DNA of 36,672 bases from Herpetosiphonaceae bacterium (GTDB lineage: Bacteria > Chloroflexota > Chloroflexia > Chloroflexales > Kallotenuaceae). The first letter of the stretch is position 1. Every line of letters starts with the position of its first letter. A model generated the notes under the pieces. The model worked only from the letters and a program-made list of their open reading frames with translations, was not told where the DNA came from and searched no databases. The position numbers were made by a program, and so were the translations under genes. The DNA lies in assembly GCA_013821605.1 (NCBI GenBank), contig JACDGP010000049.1:1-36672 (forward strand). The letters run 5' to 3'. This document shows positions 8,562 to 16,594 of this stretch, in pieces.

Positions 8562-9437
8562 ATGGACCATGATGATCGTCAGATCGGGCGCATTCTGAGT
8601 CGCCGTCAGCTTCTTAAACTGCTCGGTGCCGCCGGAGCTTCGCTGCTTGTTGGCTGCGGACCGGCGATCTCTGGTTCGTCCCCGTCAACGACTGCCGGTG
8701 GCCAAGCTTCAACCAGTGGCACGACCTCGACTCCCATGCTCAACGCAGAGGCGCAGACGGCAGTTGCGACGGCAAGCAACCCCGTCATTGCTACAGCTAC
8801 ATCTGCGGACGCGACTACGACCGCTGTTGCAAATGCGTCAGCACTGCCCGCATGTGTCGTACGACCCGCAGTAACCGAGGGGCCGTATTATGTGGACGAG
8901 GAGCTCAAACGCTCCGATATTCGGTCCGATCCCGGCACCGGTGCGGTCAAAGACGGCGTACTCCTGGCGCTGACGTTCAACGTCTCAAAGGTGAGCGGCA
9001 GTGGCTGCGTCCCGTATCCGGGTGCCATTGTCGATATCTGGCACTGCGATGCGTCGGGAGTCTATTCGGATGTGACCGACCGGAGCTTTAACACCAAGGG
9101 GCAGAAGTTCCTGCGCGGCCTCCAGGTGACGGATGGAAAGGGGCTGGCCACCTTTACCACGATCTACCCAGGTTGGTATGCGGGCCGTGCTATCCATATT
9201 CACTTCAAGATACGCAGCCAGTCGAGTTCAAACCAGAGTGCGGTCTTCACCTCACAGCTGTTCTTTGACGACGCCTTCTCGGATCAAGTCTTGACACTGG
9301 CACCCTATGCGAGCAAAGGACGACGCGACACGTTGAATAGCAATGACGGCATCTACAAAGAGCAGCTGCTCCTTACACCCAAAAAGACCAACAAGGGCTA
9401 CGCAGCAACGTTCGATATCGGGATTCAGACAGCTTGA
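8562..9437 (+). CDS. Tat lipoprotein, intradiol ring-cleavage dioxygenase-like
   Basis: This is a 291-residue protein related to catechol 1,2- and protocatechuate 3,4-dioxygenases. It begins with SRRQLLKLLGAAGASLLVGCG, a twin-arginine signal combined with a lipobox (LVGC), so it should be a membrane-anchored lipoprotein outside the cytoplasm. A Ser/Thr/Ala-rich linker spans about residues 30-95. The catalytic domain shows TEGPYYVDE, VDIWHCDASGVYSD, and YPGWYAGRAIHIHFK, which supply the two Tyr and two His of the non-haem Fe(III) site. ATG 8562 is preferred to ATG 8544 because AAGGA lies seven bases before it. A TATACT at 8521-8526 could be its -10, but no good -35 is seen. Secreted intradiol dioxygenases are often of unknown substrate. 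Confidence 0.85.
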   Translation: MDHDDRQIGRILSRRQLLKLLGAAGASLLVGCGPAISGSSPSTTAGGQASTSGTTSTPMLNAEAQTAVATASNPVIATATSADATTTAVANASALPACVVRPAVTEGPYYVDEELKRSDIRSDPGTGAVKDGVLLALTFNVSKVSGSGCVPYPGAIVDIWHCDASGVYSDVTDRSFNTKGQKFLRGLQVTDGKGLATFTTIYPGWYAGRAIHIHFKIRSQSSSNQSAVFTSQLFFDDAFSDQVLTLAPYASKGRRDTLNSNDGIYKEQLLLTPKKTNKGYAATFDIGIQTA

Positions 9438-9983
9438 CCGTTTTCACACAAATCCATATCAAGGCCTGCATGAAAATCGTGTCACTCAGTGCCTGGACCA
9501 TGTCGCTCGTCGGTTTGAGTAATAGGTTTCACCATCGGCGCAACCGTCGTATTCGTGGTCGGGATAGGAGTAGGTGCTGGCACCGCTTCCGAATCGGACA
9601 CTGTTGAAGTCTGCGGTTGCTCCCTAACAGTCTGATCAGTGCCGGAGCCAGTGGGTGCTGGGTCTGTACCTGAGCCAGACGGGACTGCTTTCTCCGATTG
9701 GTCCATGAGTATGTCATCCCTCCTTCTGCCGGGCACAAAAACGCCCGGCTGTGTGCTCCGAGTGTTGATGCCGGGAGCAGCCGAGCCGGACGTCCGTAGA
9801 TCTTTGATAGATGCGCTGGAAAAAAAGTCAACCGACCTGTGCCTGATTACCCCCAACATCAACGCCAGAAGTGTAGCAGATCCGAGCGAAGAAATTTACC
9901 CCTGCTGTAAACATGAACGAGGCCGACGTATATCTACATCAGCCCCCGCTTGAAACGTGCAGCATACCCGGAGGTATACATAA
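9438..9983. other. 546-base gap, at most one weak small ORF
   Basis: The only candidate gene is on the minus strand, 9706 to 9482 (74 residues, ATG start). The product would be Pro/Thr/Ser-rich and hydrophilic (for example VPAPTPIPTTNTTVAP), with no recognisable domain or signal. An AAGGAGG lies 12 bases before the ATG, which is too far for an ideal ribosome site. A perfect hairpin, GCCGGGC (9728-9734) with GCCCGGC (9743-9749), lies just upstream of that site. No terminator with a T-run was found for the dioxygenase gene or after the 3' end of ssrA. The rest (9750-9983) shows nothing I can support. Confidence 0.3.
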
Positions 9984-10347
9984 TGGTGGAGATGGGGGGA
10001 ATCGAACCCCCGTCCAAAAAGGTCAGCCGCTGACATCTACGAGTGTAGACTGCTGATTATCTCCTCGCCTTCGACGCTCAACAGACCAAGCGTTGAGAAG
10101 ACCAGCCCGCTAATCTTAGGCGATGTGCACAGACACTTCCATCGCAGCAGCCCGACTAAATGACGCTCCCCACACACCGCCAGGCATAACATGCGGGGAA
10201 CGCGCTACACTAAACTAAATTAGGCAGCGAGCGCCATACGAGGCGCAGTGTTATGTTTGCCAGTTAAGGCGTTTGCCCTTTTTACGAAATTGGGCGTTTC
10301 GACTCGCAACCAACGACGTCAACTCCCTGTCGAAGCCAAGCATCCCC
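9984..10347 (-). ncRNA. ssrA: tmRNA (ssrA)
   Basis: This is the one-piece transfer-messenger RNA that rescues stalled ribosomes and tags the nascent peptide. On the minus strand the 5' end reads GGGGATGCTTGGCTTCGAC. The 3' end carries the T-arm GGGGGTTCGATTCCCCC followed by CATCTCC-A-CCA, which pairs with GGGGATG to close the acceptor stem; CCA is encoded. The tag frame runs from 10261 to 10220: resume codon GGC, then KHNTAPRMALAA and TAA, ending in the canonical ALAA. The total of 364 bases is normal for the family. It has its own promoter (10379-10407), so a short leader must be removed from the 5' end, normally by RNase P. Confidence 0.95.
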
Positions 10348-10378
10348 ATGTATTGTTCATGTGCTAGTGAACATGGGT

Positions 10379-10407
10379 AGTATACCGCGTCCACAGGCGG
10401 AGGACAA
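10379..10407 (-). promoter_or_regulatory. Sigma-70-type promoter of ssrA
   Basis: On the minus strand TTGTCC (10407-10402), a 17-base spacer and TATACT (10384-10379) form a good vegetative promoter. Transcription would begin about 10371, roughly 24 bases before the mature tmRNA 5' end. The leader contains the dyad TGTTCA (10354-10359) / TGAACA (10368-10373). Confidence 0.65.
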
Positions 10408-10491
10408 GTCGCCTGCAACAATACGTAAAGCTCTCACGTACTCCTACAGATGACTAAACTAACGGGACACTCACAGACGAGCTTTTTCCTC

Positions 10492-10518
10492 TTTACAAAA
10501 AATATTTAGTGCTATAAT
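10492..10518 (+). promoter_or_regulatory. Promoter of the RND-adaptor-MarR operon
   Basis: TTTACA (10492-10497), a 15-base spacer and a consensus TATAAT (10513-10518) lie in an AT-rich patch unlike its surroundings. Just downstream, at the expected start site, TGTT (10525-10528) and AACA (10536-10539) form a small dyad. It could bind the MarR protein encoded at the end of the operon, but this is only positional inference. Confidence 0.5.
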
Positions 10519-10584
10519 TATTCGTGTTGCGAAATAACAATGAAGTAAAATATTTGTCTAATTAAGTATAAAGGAACTATCTGC

Positions 10585-13500
10585 ATGAGCGGTGCAAAAG
10601 AGGAACTGAACGGAAATAGGATCGCCGACACCTCCATCAGGCAGCCCGTATTCATTGCCATGATCATGCTGCTTGCGCTAGTGATTGGGGCGCTAGCATT
10701 CACCACCCTGCCGGTCAATCTACTACCGGAAATATCGATCCCAACCATTGCCATCACGGTGGCCTATCCTGGTGCCGGGGCCGAGAGTGTTGCTGATCTG
10801 GTGGCTAAGCCGCTTGAGGATGCGATCAACACGGTCAACGGTGTCAAGCATATCACCTCTACCTCCAGTGAAGGTATCACGCAGATCACGGTCGAACTCG
10901 ATACGAGTGTGGTGCTGGACAAAGGCGAGCAAGATATCCGCGATAAGGTGAATACGGTTCGCCCACAGTTGCCGCTGGACGTGCGCGACCCCGTATTTGC
11001 CCGCTTTGATCCGAACGACCAGCCGATCGTGTCGATTGCCGTAACGAGCGATACGCGCTCCCCCTTGGAACTGCGCAAGCTGGTCGATAATGATATTGCC
11101 CCACGTCTTCAGCGCGCTCAGGGCGTGGGATCGGTCACCGTCAGCGGCGGTCAGGTACGCCAGATCAACGTGCAGATGAACCTGGCACGACTCAAGGCAC
11201 TCCAGATCTTGCCGGCCCAGCTCACGCACGCGATCCAGACGGCCAATACTAACCAAAGTCTTGGGACCATTAATGCTGGTGACCGGGATATCAACCTGCG
11301 TGCGCCGAGCATGCTTCAAACCCCTGCCGACATTACGCACATCCAGATCACTGGTACATCCTATAAGATCGGCGATGTAGCGACGGTTGAGGATGGCATC
11401 GCTGATGCGGATAGCTATGCCCGGCTGGATGGCAAAGATACCATCACGATCTCGGTCCTCAAACAATCGGGCTCCAACACTGTATCGGTGGCGGCTAATA
11501 CCCGGGCCGCACTTGCGGCTGTTTTTGCCCAGCAGTCCGACCTAAAATACACCATCCCCAACGACCAGTCGACCTCCGTCAGCGAGTCGGTCAATAGTGC
11601 AATTGAAGAGTTGCTGATCGCTGCGGTATCAGCGATGTTAGTCGTGCTGATCTTCTTCCGCGACCTGCGCAATACCCTGGTCACGGTCGCCGGTCTGCCC
11701 GTCATCATGATTGCCACCTTCGCCGCGCTCAAGCTCTTCGGCCTCACGATCAACCTTATCTCGCTGCTGGCGCTTTCGGTCTCTGTCGGTCTGGTGATCG
11801 ACGACGCGATCGTGGTCCGCGAAAATATCTTCCGCCGCATGGAGTATGGCGAAACGCCGCGTCTCGCCTCGAGCCGTGGCACGGCGGAGGTCGCCTTGTC
11901 AGTCCTGGCGATGTCGCTGACGGTTATCGCGGTGTTTCTGCCGGTCACCTTTACCGGTGGCATCACCGGCATTATCTTCAAATCCTTCGGCATTACGGTT
12001 GCTTCGGCGATGGCGATTTCGCTGGTCGAAGCCTTCACGCTGGCGCCGATGCTCTCGGCCTACTTTTTCAAGCAGCGTGTACCGAAAGCTTCCCATGCAG
12101 CGGCGGCAGCTAATGCCGGTGGTGAGCTCCCGGAGGAGGGCCATGAGGAATTGGGACGGCTGGCTCGCGGCTACGGGCGCATCCTTGCGTGGGGTCTGCG
12201 TCATCGCTCCGTGATCGTCCTACTTGCGCTCATTGTGTTGGTCGCCAGCGTTGTGGTTGCAAGCGGCCTCAAGTTCTCGTTCTTCGCGACGCAGGATAAT
12301 CATCAGTTGGTAGTTGGTTTCGATCTGCCGCCGGGCTCGCCTTTAGCTGCGACAAATAAACTGGCGCAACAGGCGGAGGGGGTGCTGCTGAAAGATCCCG
12401 GTGTGGAAAGTGTGCTGACTGCGGTTGGCGGTGCCGGACAAGCCGAGCATGGCCAGCTTACCCTGTTGCTACGCAGTACCGCGCAAACAGCGGTCGTCGA
12501 AGGACGAATGCGATCCGAGCTCGGCTTTCTGCCGAAGGTCGTTGTCGGCCGCACCGGCTTTGGCGGCGGTAGCACCAGTGTGTCGAGCCGGCAATTGCAG
12601 GTCAGTATTCAGACCTCCGGTACAGTGCAGGATCTCGTGCCGCTGCTTCAGTCACTGCAAGGGCAAGCGCAAACGATTCCAGGATTAACCGATATCGACT
12701 CGACCTACCAGCCCGGCAAGCCCGAGCTCCAATTTCAGGTTGATCCGGCCCGCTCGGGTGATCTAGGCATCACGAACGACGATCTGGCAACATCGGTACG
12801 GGCCTTGATCAACGGCGATAAGGCGACCACGCTGCGCCAGAATGGCGAGGATACGGATGTAGTCATACGTCTCGCGCCCGGTGATCGCGGGAATGTCAGT
12901 GATATTCGCAACATCAGCTTGCCAACCAAGCAGGGTAGCATCCCACTAAGCTCGTTGGCGCACATGCAGTTAACCTCGGGTCCAACCTCGATCCGGCGCT
13001 ATGACCGCCTCAACCAAGTGCTCATTGGCGCGAATGTCGTCGGTCGCAACGTAGCCGAGACGCAGCGCGATGTTACTGCAGCGCTCAAGCAAGTCGCGCT
13101 GCCGAATAATGTCTTCGTCAGCTTTACCGGTACGACCCAACAACAAAACGAGGGCTTTGCCACGCTATTTATTGCGATGGGGCTGTCGGTGCTGTTTGTA
13201 TATATGGTACTGGCCTCGCAGTTCGGCTCGTTTTTACAGCCCTTTGTGATCATGCTGGCTATGCCCTTCAGTTTTATCGGTGCTTTCCTTGCCCTGCGCA
13301 TCGTCGGGCTTGATCTCGATATCACAGGCATGATCGGCCTGATCATGCTGCTCGGTCTCGTGACCAAGAACTCGATTTTGCTGGTCGACCTCACCAACAA
13401 GTTGCGTGCTGCCGGCTCTGCCAAGCATGCCGCGCTCGAACGCGCTTGTTCCGTGCGGCTCCGACCGATCCTCATGACAACGCTGGCCCTGGTGGCCGGT

Positions 13501-13797
13501 GGTATTCCCTCGGCCATTGGCCTTGGCCAAGGCAGTGAATTCCGGCGCGGGCTATCGGTCGCCGTGATCGGCGGCTTGCTGACCTCAACGTTGCTGACCT
13601 TACTGGTCGTGCCGATCGCCTATAGCTTGCTTGACTCATTCACGACGCGCTTCACAGGTCTGTTCCGGCGTCAGCCGAAGGAGTCGAAGGCGCAGGCACC
13701 GGCCGCAACGGGCGGCGTGGCAATGCTGCAAGTAGGGGATGGTACACCGCTCACCGTGTCGGGTGATATCGCGCAACCTCAGATGGTACATGAATAG
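10585..13797 (+). CDS. RND-family efflux transporter (AcrB/HAE1-like)
   Basis: This is a 1070-residue resistance-nodulation-division transporter, close to the length of AcrB. The first transmembrane helix is FIAMIMLLALVIGALAF (about residues 23-39), followed by a large extracytoplasmic domain with VAYPGAGAESV and two further repeats after the midpoint. Proton-relay residues are present: adjacent Asp406-Asp407 in VGLVIDDAIVVREN and Lys928 in GLVTKNSILLVDL, corresponding to AcrB D407/D408 and K940. The start ATG has AAAGGA nine bases upstream. The adaptor lipoprotein gene begins 22 bases after the stop and a MarR gene closes the operon. It should export lipophilic drugs or lipids using proton motive force. 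No outer-membrane channel gene is present, which matters if the host lacks an outer membrane. Confidence 0.93.
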   Translation: MSGAKEELNGNRIADTSIRQPVFIAMIMLLALVIGALAFTTLPVNLLPEISIPTIAITVAYPGAGAESVADLVAKPLEDAINTVNGVKHITSTSSEGITQITVELDTSVVLDKGEQDIRDKVNTVRPQLPLDVRDPVFARFDPNDQPIVSIAVTSDTRSPLELRKLVDNDIAPRLQRAQGVGSVTVSGGQVRQINVQMNLARLKALQILPAQLTHAIQTANTNQSLGTINAGDRDINLRAPSMLQTPADITHIQITGTSYKIGDVATVEDGIADADSYARLDGKDTITISVLKQSGSNTVSVAANTRAALAAVFAQQSDLKYTIPNDQSTSVSESVNSAIEELLIAAVSAMLVVLIFFRDLRNTLVTVAGLPVIMIATFAALKLFGLTINLISLLALSVSVGLVIDDAIVVRENIFRRMEYGETPRLASSRGTAEVALSVLAMSLTVIAVFLPVTFTGGITGIIFKSFGITVASAMAISLVEAFTLAPMLSAYFFKQRVPKASHAAAAANAGGELPEEGHEELGRLARGYGRILAWGLRHRSVIVLLALIVLVASVVVASGLKFSFFATQDNHQLVVGFDLPPGSPLAATNKLAQQAEGVLLKDPGVESVLTAVGGAGQAEHGQLTLLLRSTAQTAVVEGRMRSELGFLPKVVVGRTGFGGGSTSVSSRQLQVSIQTSGTVQDLVPLLQSLQGQAQTIPGLTDIDSTYQPGKPELQFQVDPARSGDLGITNDDLATSVRALINGDKATTLRQNGEDTDVVIRLAPGDRGNVSDIRNISLPTKQGSIPLSSLAHMQLTSGPTSIRRYDRLNQVLIGANVVGRNVAETQRDVTAALKQVALPNNVFVSFTGTTQQQNEGFATLFIAMGLSVLFVYMVLASQFGSFLQPFVIMLAMPFSFIGAFLALRIVGLDLDITGMIGLIMLLGLVTKNSILLVDLTNKLRAAGSAKHAALERACSVRLRPILMTTLALVAGGIPSAIGLGQGSEFRRGLSVAVIGGLLTSTLLTLLVVPIAYSLLDSFTTRFTGLFRRQPKESKAQAPAATGGVAMLQVGDGTPLTVSGDIAQPQMVHE

Positions 13798-13819
13798 TCT
13801 CGAAACAAGGAGTTCACAG

Positions 13820-15895
13820 GTGAAATTCAAAGTTCTTGGAACGACGTTCCTGGTCGGAACGGTCTTGCTGAGCGGTTGTAGCATGCGTCCCAGCACTGCT
13901 GCGACCCCCAAAACTGTAGCCGTACAGCAGACAACCAAACTGCCATCAACCACTGCTGCCCCGGTCGCGTCGGCTACGACGACGCTAGGTGCTTTCGAGG
14001 CTGGTGTCGCGGCGACAGGGGAAATTAAGGCGGCGCAGAATGCTGATCTCAACTTTCAAGTACAAGGCATCGTTGCAGACGTTAAAGTGCAGGAAGGTGA
14101 CAAGGTCAGCAAGGACCAGGTCCTCGCTGTGCTGGATCTGCGTCCCTTCGACCAGCAGGTCGACGCGGCCAAGGCGAATCTCCAAACTGCCCAGGCTCGG
14201 CTAGAGCAGGCCACTACCGGCAAGGCGACCGATCAAGACCTTGCTAGCCAGCAGGCAGCCGTTAATGGGGCCGAAGCGCAAGCCAATAAGGCTGCTACCG
14301 GCAATGTAACCGCCAATGATATCGCGAGTGCTCAGGCCAATGTCCGAGCGGCGGATGCCAATGTCGAAAAGGCCCGTACCGGGGGCGTTAAACCGGGCGA
14401 CATTGCCGGTGCCCAGGCTGCCGTTAATGGGGCCGTGGCCAATCTGCAAAAAGCACGCACGGGCGGCGTCAGGCCGGAGGATATTGCCGGTGCCCAGGCG
14501 AGTGTGCGGGCTGCCGAGGCCAATCTCGAAAAGGCTCGCACCGCTGGCGTTAGACCGGAGGACGTGGCGAGCGCTGAGGCAGCCGTGCAAGCGGCAGAAG
14601 CACATCTTGCAACGGCAGCACGTGGTGCTCAGCCGGATAAAGTGAGCGCGGCACAAACGGCACTTCAGACCGCTACACAGAATTTGCAAAAGGTGCAGGC
14701 GGCCGATTCTGCGGCGAAGACCAGTGCCTATCAGGCGATGCAGCAGGCTGCCGACAACGTTCGTAAGGCCCAGTCAGCCTATAGCACAGCCAACTGGAAC
14801 TACCAGCAGGCCCAGAATGGTACGGACCCCAAGACCGGCAAATCGATTAACGAGCAAGCAACCGATAAAGATATTGTTATCCAGCAGTACAAGGATGCCT
14901 TTGACCAGGCCACACTGAGCCTTAGCCAAAGCCAGTCGGCCTTGGCCCAAGCCAATGTCACGTATGACAACGTCCGCCAACAAGAAGTTAATGATGTCGC
15001 AAATGCCCAGACTCAGGTCGATAATGCTCAGGTGCAGCTTAACCAGACCCTGAAGGGGCCTGAAGCAACGGATCTCATTCCCCTCCAGGCTGCGGTCGAT
15101 CAGGCGCGTGCGAATCTGCAAAAGCTGCAAGCCGGTGGAGCGGCTGCCGACGTGGCGGCAGCCCAGGCTGCGGTCGATCAGGCGCGTGCAAATCTGCAAA
15201 AGCTGCAAGCCGGCGGGGCACCTGCTGACGTGGCGGCAGCCCAAGCTGCGGTCGATCAAGCACGTGCGAATCTGCAAAAGCTGCAAGCCGGTGGAGCGGC
15301 TGCCGACGTAGCAGCGGCGCAGGCAGCGGCAGACGCCGCGCGTGCAACCTTGCGCAAACTCCAGGCGGGCGGTACCCCTGCCGATATCGCTGCCGCACGA
15401 GCGCAGGTCGATGCCGCCCGTGCACAGCTCGCTAAGCTTTCAGCCGCAGCTGCTCCTTCAGATATCGACATTGCGAAAGCGGGCGTCGAATCGGCCCAGT
15501 CGCAACTGAGTGCTGCTGAGTTAAACCGCGACTGGGCAACGCTGCACGCGCCTTTCGACGGCATCCTCACCGTGCGCAATGTCGATCCGGGTGCTGATTC
15601 AACCGCTGCGAACAAAGGCAACATTGCCTTCCATCTGGTCGATCCTTCGCAGTTGCATATTGACGTCAATGTCAATGAAACCGATATCACCCAGGTACGC
15701 GTGGGCCAGACCGCTAAAGTCACGGTCGATGCACTAAAGGGCCAGGAGATTCAGGGCAAAGTGGTCTATATCGCGCCTGATGCAACCGTATCAGCCAACG
15801 TGCGCACCTATATCGTCCGGATCTCGTTACCCAAAGACAATGCCAGCCTACGAGTGGGCATGAGCGCGTCGGTATTAATCGTTACGGGGCAGTAG
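13820..15895 (+). CDS. HlyD/AcrA-type adaptor lipoprotein with repeat-built coiled coil
   Basis: This is a 691-residue membrane-fusion (periplasmic adaptor) protein, much longer than the usual 370-400. The N-terminus is a lipoprotein signal (GTTFLVGTVLLSGCS), so it is anchored outside the membrane. Residues about 55-110 form the first half of the lipoyl/barrel-sandwich domain (GVAATGEIKAAQN, VQGIVADVKVQEGDKV). Residues about 115-560 are two blocks of tandem Ala/Gln-rich helical repeats, 27 residues each in the first and 26 in the second, separated by a linker around NGTDPKTGKS. The C-terminal part restores the sandwich (WATLHAPFDGILTVRNVDPG) and the beta barrel (ITQVRVGQTAKVTVDA). GTG 13820 has AAGGAG seven bases before it. 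It would couple to the RND pump encoded upstream. Confidence 0.88.
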   Translation: MKFKVLGTTFLVGTVLLSGCSMRPSTAATPKTVAVQQTTKLPSTTAAPVASATTTLGAFEAGVAATGEIKAAQNADLNFQVQGIVADVKVQEGDKVSKDQVLAVLDLRPFDQQVDAAKANLQTAQARLEQATTGKATDQDLASQQAAVNGAEAQANKAATGNVTANDIASAQANVRAADANVEKARTGGVKPGDIAGAQAAVNGAVANLQKARTGGVRPEDIAGAQASVRAAEANLEKARTAGVRPEDVASAEAAVQAAEAHLATAARGAQPDKVSAAQTALQTATQNLQKVQAADSAAKTSAYQAMQQAADNVRKAQSAYSTANWNYQQAQNGTDPKTGKSINEQATDKDIVIQQYKDAFDQATLSLSQSQSALAQANVTYDNVRQQEVNDVANAQTQVDNAQVQLNQTLKGPEATDLIPLQAAVDQARANLQKLQAGGAAADVAAAQAAVDQARANLQKLQAGGAPADVAAAQAAVDQARANLQKLQAGGAAADVAAAQAAADAARATLRKLQAGGTPADIAAARAQVDAARAQLAKLSAAAAPSDIDIAKAGVESAQSQLSAAELNRDWATLHAPFDGILTVRNVDPGADSTAANKGNIAFHLVDPSQLHIDVNVNETDITQVRVGQTAKVTVDALKGQEIQGKVVYIAPDATVSANVRTYIVRISLPKDNASLRVGMSASVLIVTGQ
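15086..15475 (+). repeat. Five tandem 78-bp units inside the adaptor gene
   Basis: Units begin at 15086, 15164, 15242, 15320 and 15398. The first three are nearly identical and differ at only a few positions; the last two have diverged. Each encodes 26 residues of the pattern AQAAVDQARANLQKLQAGG. An older block with an 81-bp period (27 residues, ending in GGVxPxDIAG-like turns) lies at about 14330-14580. Near-identity at silent positions shows recent duplication or gene conversion. Confidence 0.85.
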
Positions 15896-15919
15896 CGAGT
15901 GCTGCAAGGGAGCATGACT

Positions 15920-16393
15920 ATGGTGCTGCGGCAGGAATTGCTTGGTAAACTATCGGCAACCATGCGCACCCTCATCTGGCAATCGCACAAGCGCATGTCT
16001 GAGCTGGTTGATGCGAACGGGGTCACGGTGCCGCAAGCGATCGTGCTCACTGTACTTGAACAGCTGGGCGGACGCTGTACAATGAGCGACCTCGCGCGCT
16101 TGACACATCAATCGGGAGCAACACTAACGGGCATTGTGGATCGCCTGATTCATGCCGACTTCACTGTCCGTGACCGTGACGTGAACGACCGGCGGGTTGT
16201 CCACGTGATGTTGACCGGCGTGGGGCGAGCCAAGTTGGCCGAGCTCCACGCGCGGCGGGAAGCTGATAGCGCAGTCCTCATGGCTGCGCTCAGTAACGCT
16301 GAATTGGAACAACTCGAGCATCTGTTTGCTAAGATATTACAGGCGATGGAGCCGTCTCCCGACTCCCCAACATCGTCTCCTTGCTTGTTCTAA
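15920..16393 (+). CDS. MarR-family transcriptional regulator
   Basis: This is a 157-residue winged-helix regulator. The DNA-binding part is readable: VTVPQAIVLTVLEQLGGRCTM, SDLARLTHQSGATLTGIVDRL (recognition helix about residues 66-80), then the wing VRDRDVNDRRVVHVMLT with the conserved D-x-R-D Arg/Asp pattern. ATG 15920 is preferred to the GTG at 15899 and ATG 15914 because AAGGGAG then has a seven-base spacing. It begins 24 bases after the adaptor gene and ends the efflux operon, which fits autoregulation with ligand-released repression, as is usual for MarR proteins next to pumps. The ligand is unknown. Confidence 0.88.
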   Translation: MVLRQELLGKLSATMRTLIWQSHKRMSELVDANGVTVPQAIVLTVLEQLGGRCTMSDLARLTHQSGATLTGIVDRLIHADFTVRDRDVNDRRVVHVMLTGVGRAKLAELHARREADSAVLMAALSNAELEQLEHLFAKILQAMEPSPDSPTSSPCLF

Positions 16394-16406
16394 AACACAA
16401 CTGGTA

Positions 16407-16427
16407 GTGATCGTGGCTCGCGATCAC
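16407..16427 (+). terminator. Stem-loop after the MarR gene, possible weak terminator
   Basis: GTGATCG (16407-16413) and CGATCAC (16421-16427) form a perfect 7-bp stem with a 7-base loop, 14 bases after the MarR stop. There is no T-run, so it is at most a weak or factor-aided terminator. Confidence 0.3.
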
Positions 16428-16510
16428 GCGTATTCGTTGTCCAGCGCGCTGGTCGCTTCATCTAGCAGCAGGATGCGCGGGTCTTTAGAATAAGGTATAG
16501 ACCGCGTGTG
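16424..16510 (-). pseudogene. Remnant of an ABC-transporter ATPase (Walker B/D-loop)
   Basis: On the minus strand about 25 codons before a TGA at 16424-16426 read SKDPRILLLDEATSALDNEYA. This is the canonical Walker B motif (ILLLDE) plus D-loop (SALD) of an exporter-type ABC ATPase. Upstream of about 16495 the match fades, and no Walker A or signature motif is found in the window. The fragment is too conserved for chance and too short to function, so it marks the end of a deleted gene. It lies between the MarR and SDR genes, at the left border of an accessory stretch. Confidence 0.7.
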
Positions 16511-16594
16511 TAAACTGAATGCAAACCGAGCTACGGATGAGACGATGCTGTAGTTGGTGCACACGCGAGGCAGGAGCAGTGCGCGTAGTGGTGG

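Noticed and set aside
9529-9714. Alternative minus-strand frame starting at the ATG closest to AAGGAGG
   Set aside because: The product is Arg/Gln/Leu-rich without any domain, and the ribosome site is only two or three bases from the ATG.
10723-11466. 247-residue minus-strand frame in the RND gene
   Set aside because: The plus strand encodes a well-conserved RND transporter across the same bases.
15086-15475. Regular 78-bp units that might be a CRISPR or satellite array
   Set aside because: The units are contiguous, without spacers, and stay in frame as coiled-coil repeats of the adaptor protein.
16407-16427. Strong terminator after the MarR gene
   Set aside because: The stem is perfect but has no T-run, so it is listed only as weak.
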